This document shows, piece after piece, positions 33,409-42,437 of a DNA stretch of 64,000 nucleotides. The DNA comes from Streptacidiphilus jeojiense (GTDB lineage: Bacteria; Actinomycetota; Actinomycetes; Streptomycetales; Streptomycetaceae). A program made the position numbers and the translations under genes. Position 1 is the first letter of the stretch. The number at the start of each line of letters is the position of its first letter. Location of the stretch: positions 124,001 through 188,000 of the forward strand of contig NZ_JOEH01000016.1 of assembly GCF_000719095.1 (NCBI RefSeq). The letters are read 5' to 3'. The notes under the pieces were generated by a model. It had not been told where the DNA came from. It worked only from the letters and a program-made list of their open reading frames with translations, and made no database searches.

Positions 33409-34853
33409 CGCCGCCACCACGGCGCCGGCGGCGTGCGCCCGCCCGCACCGCCGCCCGCGCGCCCCGCGCCCCGCACCCCTGAGAACGCCGCCCCCGCGGC
33501 GGGTGCGGGCACCCGAGGCAGCGGCTCGCGGGCGCCCAGCGGCACCTCCGGGGCCTGCTCGTCGCCGTCGTGCCCCAGCAGCGTCGGCTGCCAGCGGGTC
33601 CGTTCCAGCGCCCGGACCAGCGCGGTCACCATCGCCGGGTCGAACTGGCTGCCCGCGCACCGCTCCAGCTCGGCCAGCGCCTCGGCGACCGGCCGGCCGC
33701 GCCGGTAGGAGCGGGTGGAGGTCATCGAGTCGAAGGCGTCGGCGACCGCGATCACCCGGGCGAACTCGGGGATCTCCGCCCCGGCCAGTCCGTGCGGGTA
33801 GCCGCGTCCGTCCATCCGCTCGTGGTGGTGCAGGATCCCGGCGCGGGCCTCGCCCAGGAAGCCGATCCCGCGGACCAGTTCGTGGCCGTACTCGGGGTGG
33901 AGCACCACCTGCCGGTACTCCTCGTCGGTCAGCGGCCCGCTCTTGCGCAGCAGCCGGGTCGGCACCCCCAGCTTGCCGACGTCGTGCAGGGTGCCGGCGA
34001 CCCGCAGCGAGGCCACCCGCTCGGTGCCCATCCCCAGCTCACCCGCCATCAGGACGGCGGCGTGGCCCACCCGTTCGCTGTGGCCCCGGGTGTAGCCGTC
34101 CTTGATCTCGACCGCCTGCACCAGCGCGCGCACGGTCGCCTGGTGCGCCGCCCGCTCCCGCTGCGACTGCGCCGCCATCCAGCTGGAGACGCCCAGCGGC
34201 AGCAGCGCCAGCACCCCGGCGAAGGCGCCGTAGGGACCCTCCCAGAGCACCGCCATCATCAGTCCGACCAGGCCGTGGCCGAAGGCCGGGAGCGGGGAGT
34301 GCAGCAGGCTCCGGTACCAGTGCCGGCGCCGTCCCCCGGGCTCCGCCGCCGCCAGGATGCCCGCCATCAGCGCCCCGTTGACCAGGCAGAAGGCCAGCGC
34401 GGCCACCCCGGCGGGCAGCAGCAGGGCCGGCAGCCGGACCCCCATCAGCAGCCGGTGGCCGTCCAGCGCCCGGAACACGCAGGAGGCGACGAAGGCGGAC
34501 AGACCCAGTTGGGCCGCGTTCCAGCACCTGCGGACCGCCCGCGGCGGCGCGGCGGGCGCGAGCAGCGTCCCGGGGAGCGCGACCAGCGCGGCAGCGGCGG
34601 GCGGCAGCAGCACCACGCCCGCGAGCAGCACCGGGAAGTGCGCCGCGGGGGCGACCCCCTCCTCACCCTCGCCGGCGTTGCGGGCGGTGATGTCGCAGCC
34701 CAGGAAGAGCAGCGCGAGCACGGCGACCCGGGACCAGGCCTCGGCCGTCCGCACCTGCGGCAGCGCGGGCAGCACGCAGCCGAGCGCCGCCGCCAGCACC
34801 AGGGCGACGTACGCCCGGGCGACGGTCGGAAGCGCGCGGCGGCGCTGCTCCAC
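33405..34853 (-). CDS. Integral membrane HD-GYP protein, probable cyclic-di-GMP phosphodiesterase
   Basis: A 482-residue protein with six to seven hydrophobic segments in residues 10-220 and an HD-GYP domain (about 235-420). Key residues are complete: RGHSERVGHAAVL, TLHDVGKLGVP, HPEYGHEL, ILHHHERMDGRGYPHGL and VADAFDSMTSTRSY. The family splits cyclic di-GMP to pGpG or GMP. The C-terminal 60 residues are Pro/Gly-rich. HD-GYP proteins are few in streptomycetes (HdgA/HdgB in S. venezuelae); whether this pair corresponds to them needs a search. ATG at 34853 lacks a strong ribosome site. Confidence 0.86.
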   Translation of the reverse strand: MEQRRRALPTVARAYVALVLAAALGCVLPALPQVRTAEAWSRVAVLALLFLGCDITARNAGEGEEGVAPAAHFPVLLAGVVLLPPAAAALVALPGTLLAPAAPPRAVRRCWNAAQLGLSAFVASCVFRALDGHRLLMGVRLPALLLPAGVAALAFCLVNGALMAGILAAAEPGGRRRHWYRSLLHSPLPAFGHGLVGLMMAVLWEGPYGAFAGVLALLPLGVSSWMAAQSQRERAAHQATVRALVQAVEIKDGYTRGHSERVGHAAVLMAGELGMGTERVASLRVAGTLHDVGKLGVPTRLLRKSGPLTDEEYRQVVLHPEYGHELVRGIGFLGEARAGILHHHERMDGRGYPHGLAGAEIPEFARVIAVADAFDSMTSTRSYRRGRPVAEALAELERCAGSQFDPAMVTALVRALERTRWQPTLLGHDGDEQAPEVPLGAREPLPRVPAPAAGAAFSGVRGAGRAGGGAGGRTPPAPWWRR

Positions 34854-35013
34854 TGCTGCGGTAGAGATCTCGGCCTCCGCGCTCGTCCGGTACCCGTCAC
34901 GGAGGATATGTCCCCGAACCCGTCATAACCGGCCTTCAACGGTACTGCCGCGTTCGGCGGAGGCAGACTCACACGATCAGGTGACGCATCTGTGATTCGC
35001 CCCGTCAATACCC

Positions 35014-35044
35014 GTGGCCCCGGGGGATCAAGCCCCGGGGCCAC
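35014..35044 (-). terminator. Perfect 12-bp hairpin after rsrA
   Basis: Arms 35014-35025 and 35033-35044 pair without mismatch around GATCAAG-like loop sequence, 32 nt past the rsrA stop. Confidence 0.8.
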
Positions 35045-35075
35045 GAATTCATGCCTACCTTTTTGTGACGCAGCG

Positions 35076-35405
35076 TCAGCGACTCTCGGCCTCCGCCGGT
35101 GCCGCGCCGGCGCCCACCGGGTCGTCCCCGACCAGGTCGCCCTGGACCGGGACCCCGGCGCGGATCTGCTCGATCCGCGCGAGCACCTTGCCGCGCAGGT
35201 CGGACGGGGCGGTGTCGCAGCAGGAGCGCTTGACCAGCGCCTTGATGGCCTGTTCCAGGCCGTACTGCGCGAGGCACGGCGAGCACTCGTCGAAGTGCTG
35301 CTTCAGCTTGGCGCAGTCCCCCTCGCCCATCTCGTTGTCGAGGTACTCGTACAGATGGTCGAGCACCTCACCGCACGCGGTGTCGTGGTGGTTGCCGCAG
35401 CTCAT
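35076..35405 (-). CDS. rsrA: Redox-sensing anti-sigma factor RsrA
   Basis: A 109-residue zinc-binding anti-sigma factor of the ZAS family. The signature H-x3-C-x2-C is seen as HFDECSPC (about residues 37-44), with the upstream His/Cys cluster [11 protein letters not shown]. Under thiol stress the cysteines form a disulfide, zinc leaves and SigR is set free. It overlaps the sigR stop by ATGA, keeping the two in step. A Cys pair SCCD further on is also conserved-looking. Alanine/glutamate-rich C-terminus is disordered. Confidence 0.94.
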   Translation of the reverse strand: MSCGNHHDTACGEVLDHLYEYLDNEMGEGDCAKLKQHFDECSPCLAQYGLEQAIKALVKRSCCDTAPSDLRGKVLARIEQIRAGVPVQGDLVGDDPVGAGAAPAEAESR

Positions 35406-36136
35406 GAGCCCGAGCCTTTCGCCTGGTCCTGCACGCCCCGGAGAATGGGAGTACCGGTCCCGGCACCGCTGCCGGCCGGGACCAGCCCACGGTCGCGGGC
35501 GTAGTCCTCCAGCAGGTCGCGCAACTGGCGGCGACCGCGGTGGAGACGGGACATCACCGTACCGATGGGTGTCCCCATGATGTCGGCAATCTCCTTGTAG
35601 GCGAAGCCCTCGACGTCCGCGAGATACACGGCGATCCGGAACTCCTCCGGAATCGACTGCAGCGCGTCCTTCACGTCGCTGTCCGGGAGGTGGTCCAGCG
35701 CCACCGTCTCGGCGGAGCGTAGACCGGTCGACATGTGCGACTCGGCGCGCGCCAGCTGCCAGTCCTCGATCTCCTCCGCGCCGGTCCGCTGCGGCTCGCG
35801 CTGCTTCTTCCGGTAGGAGTTGATGAAGGTGTTGGTCAGGATGCGGTACAGCCACGCCTTGAGGTTGGTGCCCTCACGGAACTGGTGGAAGGAGGCGAAC
35901 GCCTTGGCGAACGTCTCCTGCAGCAGGTCCTCGGCGTCGGCCGGGTTTCGGGTCATCCGCAGCGCGGCGGAGTACAGCTGGTCCAGGTAGCCCAGGGCGT
36001 CCCGCTCGAAGCGCGCCGAACGCTCGGACTCGGTCTCCTCGGCGGCAGCCCTGAAGGTGTCGCCGTCGAAGTCGTCGTCCGGCTTCGGGTCGACCACGGC
36101 CCCCGTCTCGTCCTCGGTCCCGGTGACCGGACCCAC
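35402..36136 (-). CDS. sigR: Thiol-stress ECF sigma factor SigR
   Basis: A 244-residue ECF sigma factor (from the GTG beginning VGPVTGTED). Region 2 is [20 protein letters not shown] and [14 protein letters not shown]; region 4 is [37 protein letters not shown]. An in-frame ATG at 36292 would give a longer form with 52 extra residues, matching the unstable SigR' isoform described in S. coelicolor that is made from the autoregulated promoter; GGAAGG precedes that ATG. A SigR promoter signature lies just upstream of it. SigR drives thioredoxin, mycothiol and related genes. Confidence 0.94.
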   Translation of the reverse strand: MGPVTGTEDETGAVVDPKPDDDFDGDTFRAAAEETESERSARFERDALGYLDQLYSAALRMTRNPADAEDLLQETFAKAFASFHQFREGTNLKAWLYRILTNTFINSYRKKQREPQRTGAEEIEDWQLARAESHMSTGLRSAETVALDHLPDSDVKDALQSIPEEFRIAVYLADVEGFAYKEIADIMGTPIGTVMSRLHRGRRQLRDLLEDYARDRGLVPAGSGAGTGTPILRGVQDQAKGSGS

Positions 36137-36335
36137 CTCCTCAGCGACAAACGGACGGTCCACAAGAGTGGACCCGCTCGCAAGGGAGACTATCGGGCCC
36201 GCGCTCTTGTCGCCCGCCACCGGCCACTGCGGCCAGGACAGAACGGAGCTCGCCACGCCCTCGGACCGGGCGGGGCATGCGGCTGAAACCATGAGCACTG
36301 CCTTCCACTGACGCTTTGATGCCGACAATGGTGTG

Positions 36336-36362
36336 AACCGGGAGAGGCCTGTGCGCATTCCC
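36336..36362 (-). promoter_or_regulatory. SigR-type autoregulatory promoter of sigR
   Basis: On the minus strand GGGAAT (36357-36362) is followed after 18 nt by GTT (36336-36338), matching the SigR consensus GGAAT-N18-GTT. It is placed to transcribe the longer SigR' reading frame. Confidence 0.85.
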
Positions 36363-36409
36363 GGGTCTGTGCACATGCATCAAAAAAAGTGCACACGCGT
36401 CAGAAAAGG

Positions 36410-37171
36410 TCAGAAGAGTCCGTCGGGCTCCAGCTCACGGGTCAGTTCCGGACCGTTGTTGCGGATGTTGCCGACCGCGGCCCCCACCGGGCGGGTCTCC
36501 ATCAGCCCCGGCGGCGGGGGCGCCAGCAGGGCGCGGGCCTCCTCCGGGTCGGTGAGGCCCGGGTCCAGCCAGTCGTCCCAGCGCTCCCGGGGCAGCACCA
36601 GCGGCATCCGGTCGTGGATGCCGGCCAGCGCGGGCTCGGCGGCGGTGGTGACGACCGTGCAGGTGCAGAGCCAGGCGGCCGGGTCCTCGGAGGGGATGTC
36701 GCGGTTCCGCCAGAACTCGTAGAGGCCGGCCATCGCCATCACCGAGCCGTCGGCGGGGGTGATGAAGAACGGCTGCTTCCGCACCCGGGACTTCGGGGTG
36801 CCTGGAGCTACCTCGGGCGTGAACCACTCGTAGTAGCCGTCGGCGGGGAGCAGGCAGCGGCGGGCGGTCAGGGAGCGGCGGTAGGCGGGCTTCTCGTGGG
36901 CGGTCTCGGCCCGGGCGTTGATCATCTTCGCGGCCGACCCGGGCGACTTCGCCCAGGAGGGCACCAGGCCCCAGCGCAGCGCCCGCAGCTGCCGTACCGT
37001 CCCCGCTTCCCCCTTCTCCCCCCTGGGCGCCCGCTCCAGCACCGCGTACACCGGGTCCGTCGGCCCGATGTTCCAGTTCTGCGCCAGGGCCTCGGTCGGG
37101 TCCCAGGAGGCCACGTCGAAGAGGCCGGCCAGGTCCTCCGGCTTACGACTCGACGCATAGCGACCACACAT
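36410..37171 (-). CDS. SRAP-family abasic-site-binding protein (YedK/HMCES-like)
   Basis: A 253-residue SOS-response-associated peptidase family protein. Cys2 directly after the initiator Met (MCGRYA) is the residue that links covalently to abasic sites; the other signature residues are NARAET (about 87-92), DGYYEW (about 110-115) and GIHDRMP with the histidine (about 188-194). It shields abasic sites in single-stranded DNA. ATG at 37171 is fixed by the need for Cys2. It is divergent from the M50 peptidase gene. Confidence 0.93.
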   Translation of the reverse strand: MCGRYASSRKPEDLAGLFDVASWDPTEALAQNWNIGPTDPVYAVLERAPRGEKGEAGTVRQLRALRWGLVPSWAKSPGSAAKMINARAETAHEKPAYRRSLTARRCLLPADGYYEWFTPEVAPGTPKSRVRKQPFFITPADGSVMAMAGLYEFWRNRDIPSEDPAAWLCTCTVVTTAAEPALAGIHDRMPLVLPRERWDDWLDPGLTDPEEARALLAPPPPGLMETRPVGAAVGNIRNNGPELTRELEPDGLF

Positions 37172-37306
37172 GCCCCAACCATGCCACCGGTCTCTGACAG
37201 CCGTGGTCCGAACCGGTGACTACCCGTTCCGCGTCCCTCCGTGCGAGGCTTCCACCTCTCGCTCCGAATCCTGTCCGTCGACGGCCCACCGAAGGCACTC
37301 CACTCC

Positions 37307-38020
37307 ATGCATCCGCAGAGCATCAGCCAGGTCTGGGACCAGGTCACCGGTGTCCAGGCCGCCCCGTCGGGGCCCATCGTCTGGGCGACGGCGGCCATAG
37401 CCCTGCTGGCCGTCTGGCCACGCTTCAGCTGGCACTACACCCGCAATGTCGTGACCATCGCGCACGAGGGCGGCCACGGCCTGGCCGCCGTGCTGACCCG
37501 GCGCAAGCTGCACGGCATCCGGCTGCACTCGGACACCTCGGGACTCACCGTGTCCTCCGGCAAGCCGCACGGCCCCGGCATGGTGCTCACCGCCGCCGCC
37601 GGCTACTCCGCACCGCCGCTGCTGGGCCTGGGCGGCGCCTGGCTGATCTCCGGCGGCCACATCACCGCCCTGCTGTGGGCCGTGGTGGTGCTGCTGATCG
37701 CGGTCCTGGTCATGATCAGGAACGCCTACGGGGCGCTGACCGTCGTGATCACCGGCGGCATCTGCTTCGCCGTCTCCTGGTTCGGCAGCGAGCAGGTCCA
37801 GGGCGCCTTCGCCTATCTCAGCGTCTGGTTCCTGCTGCTCTCCGGCGTCCGGCCGGTGGTCGAACTGCAGCGCAAGCGCCGGCACGGCGGGGCACCCGAC
37901 TCGGACGCGGACCAGTTGGGCCGGCTGACCCGTACCCCGGCACTCCTCTGGGTGACCCTGTTCTTCCTCATCGGCCTGGCCTGCCTGGCCGCCGGAGCCC
38001 GCTGGCTGCTCACCCGCTGA
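37307..38020 (+). CDS. M50-family membrane metallopeptidase
   Basis: A 237-residue integral membrane protein of the M50B-like group. The zinc motif HEGGH lies in [14 protein letters not shown] (about residues 49-62) in the first third, and five to six hydrophobic segments follow. Its place just before aroA is conserved among streptomycetes as I recall; substrate unknown. ATG at 37307 is chosen; the longer frame from 37241 has no ribosome site. The stop is 23 nt before aroA. Confidence 0.86.
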   Translation: MHPQSISQVWDQVTGVQAAPSGPIVWATAAIALLAVWPRFSWHYTRNVVTIAHEGGHGLAAVLTRRKLHGIRLHSDTSGLTVSSGKPHGPGMVLTAAAGYSAPPLLGLGGAWLISGGHITALLWAVVVLLIAVLVMIRNAYGALTVVITGGICFAVSWFGSEQVQGAFAYLSVWFLLLSGVRPVVELQRKRRHGGAPDSDADQLGRLTRTPALLWVTLFFLIGLACLAAGARWLLTR

Positions 38021-38029
38021 GCGAGCCGA

Positions 38030-38035
38030 TAGGCT
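38030..38035 (+). promoter_or_regulatory. -10 box of aroA
   Basis: TAGGCT ends 8 nt before the aroA ATG, so the transcript would have almost no leader. Confidence 0.5.
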
Positions 38036-38043
38036 CGGGACCC

Positions 38044-39423
38044 ATGACCGGCACTCTGGAACCCCTGTGGCCCGCACCGACCGCGACCGACCCCGTCGAC
38101 GCGGTCGTCACCGTTCCCGGATCCAAGTCGGCGACCAACCGCGCCCTGATCCTGGCGGCCCTGGCCGACCAGCCCGGCTATGTCCGCCGCCCGCTGCGCA
38201 GCCGGGACAGCCTGCTGATGGCCGAGGGGCTGCGAGCCCTGGGCGTGGGCATCGAAGACACGCTCAACAGCAGCAGCGGCGTGTCCGGCGGCGGTGACGC
38301 CTGGCACGTCTTCCCCAGTCAGGGCGCCTTCCCGGGCAAGTACAGCCTGGCCGGACCGCTCGGCGGCACGGCCAGGGTGGACGTGGGCAACGCCGGCACG
38401 GTCATGCGCTTCCTGCCGCCGGTCGCGGCCCTGGTCGACGGCGAGGTGCAGTTCGACGGCGACCCCCGTTCGTACGAACGCCCGCTCGGCGGTGTGATCG
38501 GCGCGCTGCGCGCACTGGGCGCACGGATCGAGGACGAGGGCCGGGGAGCGCTCCCGCTCACCGTCTACGGCACCGGCGGCCTGGTCGGCGGAACGGTCAC
38601 CGTGGACGCCTCGTCCTCCTCCCAGTTCGTCAGCGCGCTGCTGCTGTCCGGACCGCGCTTCCAGCAGGGCGTGGAGGTCAGGCACTCCGGCGACCCCGTT
38701 CCCTCGCTGCCGCACATCCGGATGACCGTGGAGATGCTCCGCGCCGCCGGCGCCCAGGTGGACGCCCCCGAGGACGGCGGCGAGCCGGACGTCTGGCGGG
38801 TCACCCCCGGGGCGCTGCTGGGCCGGGACGTGGTGGTCGAGCCGGACCTCTCCAACGCCGCCCCGTTCCTGGCCGCCGCGCTGGTCACCGGCGGCACGGT
38901 CACCGTCCGCGACTGGCCGGAGCGCACCAGCCAGCCCGGGGACCAGCTGCGCGGGCTGTTCACCCGGATGGGCGGCACCTGCGAACTCACTCCGGACGGC
39001 CTGCGCTTCACCGGCACCGGACGCGTCCACGGCCTCGACGCCGACCTGCACGACGTCGGCGAGCTCACCCCGGTGATCGCCGCGGTCGCCGCGCTGGCCG
39101 ACTCCCCGTCCAGGCTCAGCGGCATCGCCCATCTGCGGATGCACGAGACCGACCGGCTCAAGGCCCTCGCCGACGAGATCAACGCCCTGGGCGGCGACGT
39201 CACCGAGACCGAGGACGGCCTGGTGATCAAGCCCCGGCCGCTGCACGGCGGCGTGTTCCACACCTACGAGGACCACCGGCTGGCCACCGCCGCTGCGGTG
39301 ATCGGCCTCGCCGTCCCCGGGATCCAGGTGGAGAACGTCGCCACCACCGCCAAGACCCTGCCGGACTTCCCGGGGCTCTGGAGCGCCATGCTGGACAGCG
39401 CCCCGATGTCGGCGAAGGGCTGA
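38044..39423 (+). CDS. aroA: 3-phosphoshikimate 1-carboxyvinyltransferase (EPSP synthase)
   Basis: A 459-residue shikimate-pathway enzyme that joins PEP and shikimate-3-phosphate. Motifs: [13 protein letters not shown] (about residues 25-37), [13 protein letters not shown] (about 117-129), [12 protein letters not shown] (about 191-202), [16 protein letters not shown] (about 361-376) and [12 protein letters not shown] (about 405-416). In the PEP/glyphosate loop the E. coli Pro101 equivalent is Phe and Ala98 is Val, as seen in actinobacterial forms. The start fits the TAGGCT box. rsgA follows by 9 nt. Confidence 0.95.
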   Translation: MTGTLEPLWPAPTATDPVDAVVTVPGSKSATNRALILAALADQPGYVRRPLRSRDSLLMAEGLRALGVGIEDTLNSSSGVSGGGDAWHVFPSQGAFPGKYSLAGPLGGTARVDVGNAGTVMRFLPPVAALVDGEVQFDGDPRSYERPLGGVIGALRALGARIEDEGRGALPLTVYGTGGLVGGTVTVDASSSSQFVSALLLSGPRFQQGVEVRHSGDPVPSLPHIRMTVEMLRAAGAQVDAPEDGGEPDVWRVTPGALLGRDVVVEPDLSNAAPFLAAALVTGGTVTVRDWPERTSQPGDQLRGLFTRMGGTCELTPDGLRFTGTGRVHGLDADLHDVGELTPVIAAVAALADSPSRLSGIAHLRMHETDRLKALADEINALGGDVTETEDGLVIKPRPLHGGVFHTYEDHRLATAAAVIGLAVPGIQVENVATTAKTLPDFPGLWSAMLDSAPMSAKG

Positions 39424-39432
39424 GCCGCCGCC

Positions 39433-40476
39433 ATGCGCCGCTACGGCAAGGACGCCGACGAGGACGACATCCGCGCCCGCCCCTCCCGCAAGGGCTCCCG
39501 TCCGCGGACCCGGACCAGGCCCACCCACGAGGACGCCGCCGAGGGCATGGTGCTCACCGTCGACCGCGGCCGGTTCACCTGCCTGGTCGAGGCCGACACC
39601 AAGCGCGAGCGGGAGATCTCCGCGATGAAGGCCCGGGAGCTGGGCCGCAAGGGCGTCGTCGTCGGGGACCGGGTCGGCCTGGTCGGCGACCTGTCCGGTG
39701 AACCGGGCGTGCTGGCCAGGATCGTCCGGGTCGAGGAGCGCGCCTCGGTGCTGCGCCGCACGGCGGACGACGACGACCCCTACGAGCGGATCGTGGTCGC
39801 CAACGCCGACCAGCTCGCCATCGTCATCGCCCTGGCCGACCCGGAGCCCCGGGCCCGGCTGATCGACCGCTGCCTGGTCGCCGCCTACGACGCGGGGCTG
39901 CGGCCGCTGCTGGTGCTCACCAAGTCCGACCTGGCGGCCCCCGAGCCGCTGCTGGACATCTACGCCCCGCTGGGCGTCGACCACGTGGTCACCCGCAGGG
40001 ACGACCTGGCCGGCGAGGGCGCCGAACGGGTCCGCGAGCACCTGCGCGGGCTGTCCACCGTGTTCATCGGCCACTCCGGGGTCGGCAAGACCACTCTGGT
40101 GAACGCCCTGGTGCCGGAGCACCAGCGGTCGACCGGCCATGTCAACGCGGTCACCGGGCGCGGACGGCACACCACCACCTCGGCGCTGGCGCTGCGGCTG
40201 CCGCCGGCCCCCGGCGCCAAGAAGGGGGACCCGCCCGGCTGGGTCATCGACACCCCCGGTTTCCGCTCCTTCGGCCTCTCCCACATCGAGCCGGGCCGGG
40301 TCATCCTGGCCTTCCCCGACCTGGTGCCCGGCACCGAGGGCTGCCCCAGGGCCTGCAGCCACGACGAACCCGACTGCGCGCTGGACGCCTGGGTCGCCGA
40401 GGGCCACGCCGACCCGGCCCGGCTCTACTCCCTGCGCCGGCTGCTCTCCACCCGGGAGACCCGCGAAGGTGACTGA
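39433..40476 (+). CDS. rsgA: Ribosome small-subunit GTPase RsgA
   Basis: A 347-residue circularly permuted GTPase that aids late 30S assembly. An OB-fold occupies about residues 35-105; then the permuted GTPase motifs G4 LTKSD (about 157-161), G1 GHSGVGKTTL (about 214-223), G2 GRHTTT and G3 DTPGFRSFG (about 272-280). The C-terminal zinc knuckle is CPRACSHDEPDC. The permuted order is normal. It is probably co-transcribed with aroA. Confidence 0.94.
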   Translation: MRRYGKDADEDDIRARPSRKGSRPRTRTRPTHEDAAEGMVLTVDRGRFTCLVEADTKREREISAMKARELGRKGVVVGDRVGLVGDLSGEPGVLARIVRVEERASVLRRTADDDDPYERIVVANADQLAIVIALADPEPRARLIDRCLVAAYDAGLRPLLVLTKSDLAAPEPLLDIYAPLGVDHVVTRRDDLAGEGAERVREHLRGLSTVFIGHSGVGKTTLVNALVPEHQRSTGHVNAVTGRGRHTTTSALALRLPPAPGAKKGDPPGWVIDTPGFRSFGLSHIEPGRVILAFPDLVPGTEGCPRACSHDEPDCALDAWVAEGHADPARLYSLRRLLSTRETREGD

Positions 40477-40539
40477 CGACTCGCAGCAGCGCCCACTCTG
40501 ACCGACGATGGTGATCACCGAGCGACCTTGGGAGGAACC

Positions 40540-40863
40540 GTGGCCTGGCTGATGGTGGTCGTCGCCGGCTTCCTGGAGACCGGCTTCGCCGTGTGCCTCA
40601 AGCTCAGCGAGAACTTCACCAAGTTCTGGCCGGTGGTCGGCTTCGCGCTCTTCGGCATCGGCAGCTTCGGCCTGCTGTCCCTGGGCCTGAAGACCCTCGA
40701 CATCGGCCCCGCCTACGCGGTCTGGACCGGGATCGGCGCGGCCGGTACAGCGATCTACGGCATGGTCTGGCTGGGCGACGTGGTCTCGGTGATGAAGATC
40801 CTCTCCATCAGCTTCGTCCTGATCGGCGTCGTAGGACTACAACTCAGCGGATCCACCCACTGA
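40540..40863 (+). CDS. SMR-family exporter of the SugE/Gdx (guanidinium) type
   Basis: A 107-residue protein with four membrane helices. The essential glutamate is in AGFLETGFAVCLKLSE (Glu13), and the helix-3 stretch GPAYAVWTGIGAAGTAIYGM followed by WLGD is diagnostic for the SugE/Gdx subgroup rather than EmrE drug pumps. Gdx proteins swap guanidinium for protons as an antiparallel dimer. No guanidine riboswitch fits in the 63-nt upstream gap. GTG at 40540 follows GGAGGA. Confidence 0.88.
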   Translation: MAWLMVVVAGFLETGFAVCLKLSENFTKFWPVVGFALFGIGSFGLLSLGLKTLDIGPAYAVWTGIGAAGTAIYGMVWLGDVVSVMKILSISFVLIGVVGLQLSGSTH

Positions 40864-40909
40864 CCCGGTTTCCGTAGGTTCTTCGACTGCGGCGTGTGCC
40901 TGGTTGATC

Positions 40910-40990
40910 GCGCAGTTCCCCGCGCCCCTGGGGGCTGCAACTGAACGACCGTGGGCAAGTTGCAGCCCCCAGGGGCGCGGGGAACTGCGC
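40910..40990. repeat. 33-bp perfect palindrome of the dispersed repeat, copies 2 and 3
   Basis: Arms 40910-40942 and 40958-40990 are perfect inverted copies over 33 bp around a 15-nt loop. The outer 20 nt are the dispersed element seen at 1077 and 43610. It fills the convergent gap between the SugE-type gene and marR and can act as a two-way terminator. Confidence 0.9.
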
Positions 40991-41020
40991 GGCCAACCAC
41001 CCCCGACCCGCACCCGAGAA

Positions 41021-41494
41021 TCACACAGCCCCCCGCTGCGCCTCACTCGCATCCCGCAACACCCGCATCAACGAAGCCAACTCCCCCGCCCGCCGCACCC
41101 CCAGCGGAGCGAGAAAGTGCTGCCGCAGCGCCACCACGTGCAGCCGCTGCGCCTCCTCCCCAACCGCGACCCCCTGCTCGGTCAGCACCGCGAACACCAC
41201 CCGGCGGTCCTCCACCGACACCTGGCGCTCGATCAGACCGGCCCGCACCATCCGGTCGGCCAGCTTGGTGAACCCCCCGCTGCTCAGTGCCACGTCATGG
41301 GCCAGCTGGGTCATCGGCAACTGCCGCCCCGGCGTCCGCAGCAGCCGCAGCAGCACCTCGAACCAGGGTCCGGGGATGTCCACCCCGGCCACCGGCCCGA
41401 CCTGCAGCAGCGGAGTCGTCCGCGCATAGGCCTCGACCACAAGACCCCACCAGGTGACCAGTTCCCGGTCGTCCACCGCTGATTCAGCTGCCAT
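41021..41494 (-). CDS. MarR-family transcriptional regulator
   Basis: A 157-residue winged-helix protein. The DNA-recognition region is LPMTQLAHDVALSSGGFTKLADRMVRAG split around residues 60-88, with the wing ERQVSVEDRRVVFAVLT (about 90-106). The effector and targets are unknown; the closest candidate target is the divergent hisN or its own gene. ATG at 41494 is chosen because TACTCT lies 6 nt upstream on the minus strand; there is no ribosome site. Confidence 0.9.
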   Translation of the reverse strand: MAAESAVDDRELVTWWGLVVEAYARTTPLLQVGPVAGVDIPGPWFEVLLRLLRTPGRQLPMTQLAHDVALSSGGFTKLADRMVRAGLIERQVSVEDRRVVFAVLTEQGVAVGEEAQRLHVVALRQHFLAPLGVRRAGELASLMRVLRDASEAQRGAV

Positions 41495-41500
41495 ACGGCC

Positions 41501-41506
41501 AGAGTA
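41501..41506 (-). promoter_or_regulatory. -10 box of marR
   Basis: Reads TACTCT on the minus strand, 6 nt before the ATG at 41494; consistent with a leaderless message. Confidence 0.55.
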
Positions 41507-41545
41507 GAGGTGCCGACGCTGCTGGCCCTGCCCCCTCCTGATCGT

Positions 41546-41551
41546 TACTGT
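41546..41551 (+). promoter_or_regulatory. -10 box of hisN
   Basis: TACTGT ends 7 nt before the ATG at 41559; consistent with a leaderless message. Confidence 0.55.
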
Positions 41552-41558
41552 GCAGGGC

Positions 41559-42350
41559 ATGGCCGACTACCACGACGATCTCCGCCTCGCCCATGTCCTC
41601 GCCGACCACGCCGACTCGGTGACGCTGGAGCGGTTCAAGGCGCTCGATCTGAAGATCGACACCAAGCCGGACCTGACCCCCGTCAGCGACGCCGACAAGG
41701 CCGTCGAGGACCTGCTGCGCAACGACCTCAAGCGGGCCCGCCCGCGGGACGGGGTGATGGGCGAGGAGTTCGGCAGCACCGGCCACGGTCCGCGACGCTG
41801 GGTGATCGACCCCATCGACGGGACCAAGAACTACATCAGGGGCGTCCCGGTCTGGGCCACCCTGATCGCGCTGATGGAGCTCGGCGAGGGCGGTGAGCGC
41901 CCGGTCGTCGGGATGGTCTCCGCACCCGCCCTGAACCGCCGCTGGTGGGCCGCCAAGGGCACCGGCGCCTTCACCGGGCGCAGCCTGACCAAGGCGTCGC
42001 GGATCCAGGTCTCCGACGTGTCCGGCCTGGAGGACGCCTCCTTCGCGTACTCCTCGCTCACCGGCTGGGAGGAGCGCGGCCGGATCGACGCCTTCCTGGA
42101 GCTCTCCCGCACCGTCTGGCGCACCCGCGCCTACGGGGACTTCTGGCCCTACATGATGGTGGCCGAGGGCTCCGTGGACATCTGCGCCGAGCCCGAGCTC
42201 AGCCTCTGGGACATGGCCGCGACCTGCGTCATCGTCGAGGAGGCCGGCGGCCGCTTCACCGGCCTCGACGGCGTGCCCGGCGTCCACAGCGGCAACGCCG
42301 CGGCCTCCAACGGCCTGCTGCACGGCGAGTTGCTGCAGCGACTGGGCTGA
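41559..42350 (+). CDS. hisN: Histidinol-phosphatase, inositol-monophosphatase family
   Basis: A 263-residue IMPase-fold magnesium phosphatase. Metal-site motifs are GEEFG (about residues 68-72), WVIDPIDGTKNYIRGVPVW (about 83-101) and LWDMAATCVIVEEAGG (about 215-230). The IRGVPVWATLIAL sequence after DGTKN is that of actinobacterial HisN, which dephosphorylates histidinol phosphate in histidine synthesis; SCO5208 is the matching gene as I recall. The start fits the TACTGT box. Confidence 0.9.
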   Translation: MADYHDDLRLAHVLADHADSVTLERFKALDLKIDTKPDLTPVSDADKAVEDLLRNDLKRARPRDGVMGEEFGSTGHGPRRWVIDPIDGTKNYIRGVPVWATLIALMELGEGGERPVVGMVSAPALNRRWWAAKGTGAFTGRSLTKASRIQVSDVSGLEDASFAYSSLTGWEERGRIDAFLELSRTVWRTRAYGDFWPYMMVAEGSVDICAEPELSLWDMAATCVIVEEAGGRFTGLDGVPGVHSGNAAASNGLLHGELLQRLG

Positions 42351-42437
42351 CCCCGGCGGAACCATCCGCCCTTCAGGTGACGTTGCCCAGGTACGGTTTG
42401 GACTGCTCTTTACCTTCCCCCGCCTGGAGGCTCACCG

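Noticed and set aside
35402-36376. Longest possible SigR frame starting at 36376
   Set aside because: The SigR promoter lies inside that extension, so translation from 36376 would not be made from it; 36136 and 36292 are the supported starts.
37813-40518. A 901-codon open frame antisense to aroA and rsgA
   Set aside because: It is a shadow frame produced by high GC; the opposite strand encodes two full enzymes with all motifs, and the antisense frame has no recognisable domain.
40477-40539. Guanidine riboswitch before the SugE-type gene
   Set aside because: The gap is only 63 nt and lacks the conserved guanidine aptamer motifs.
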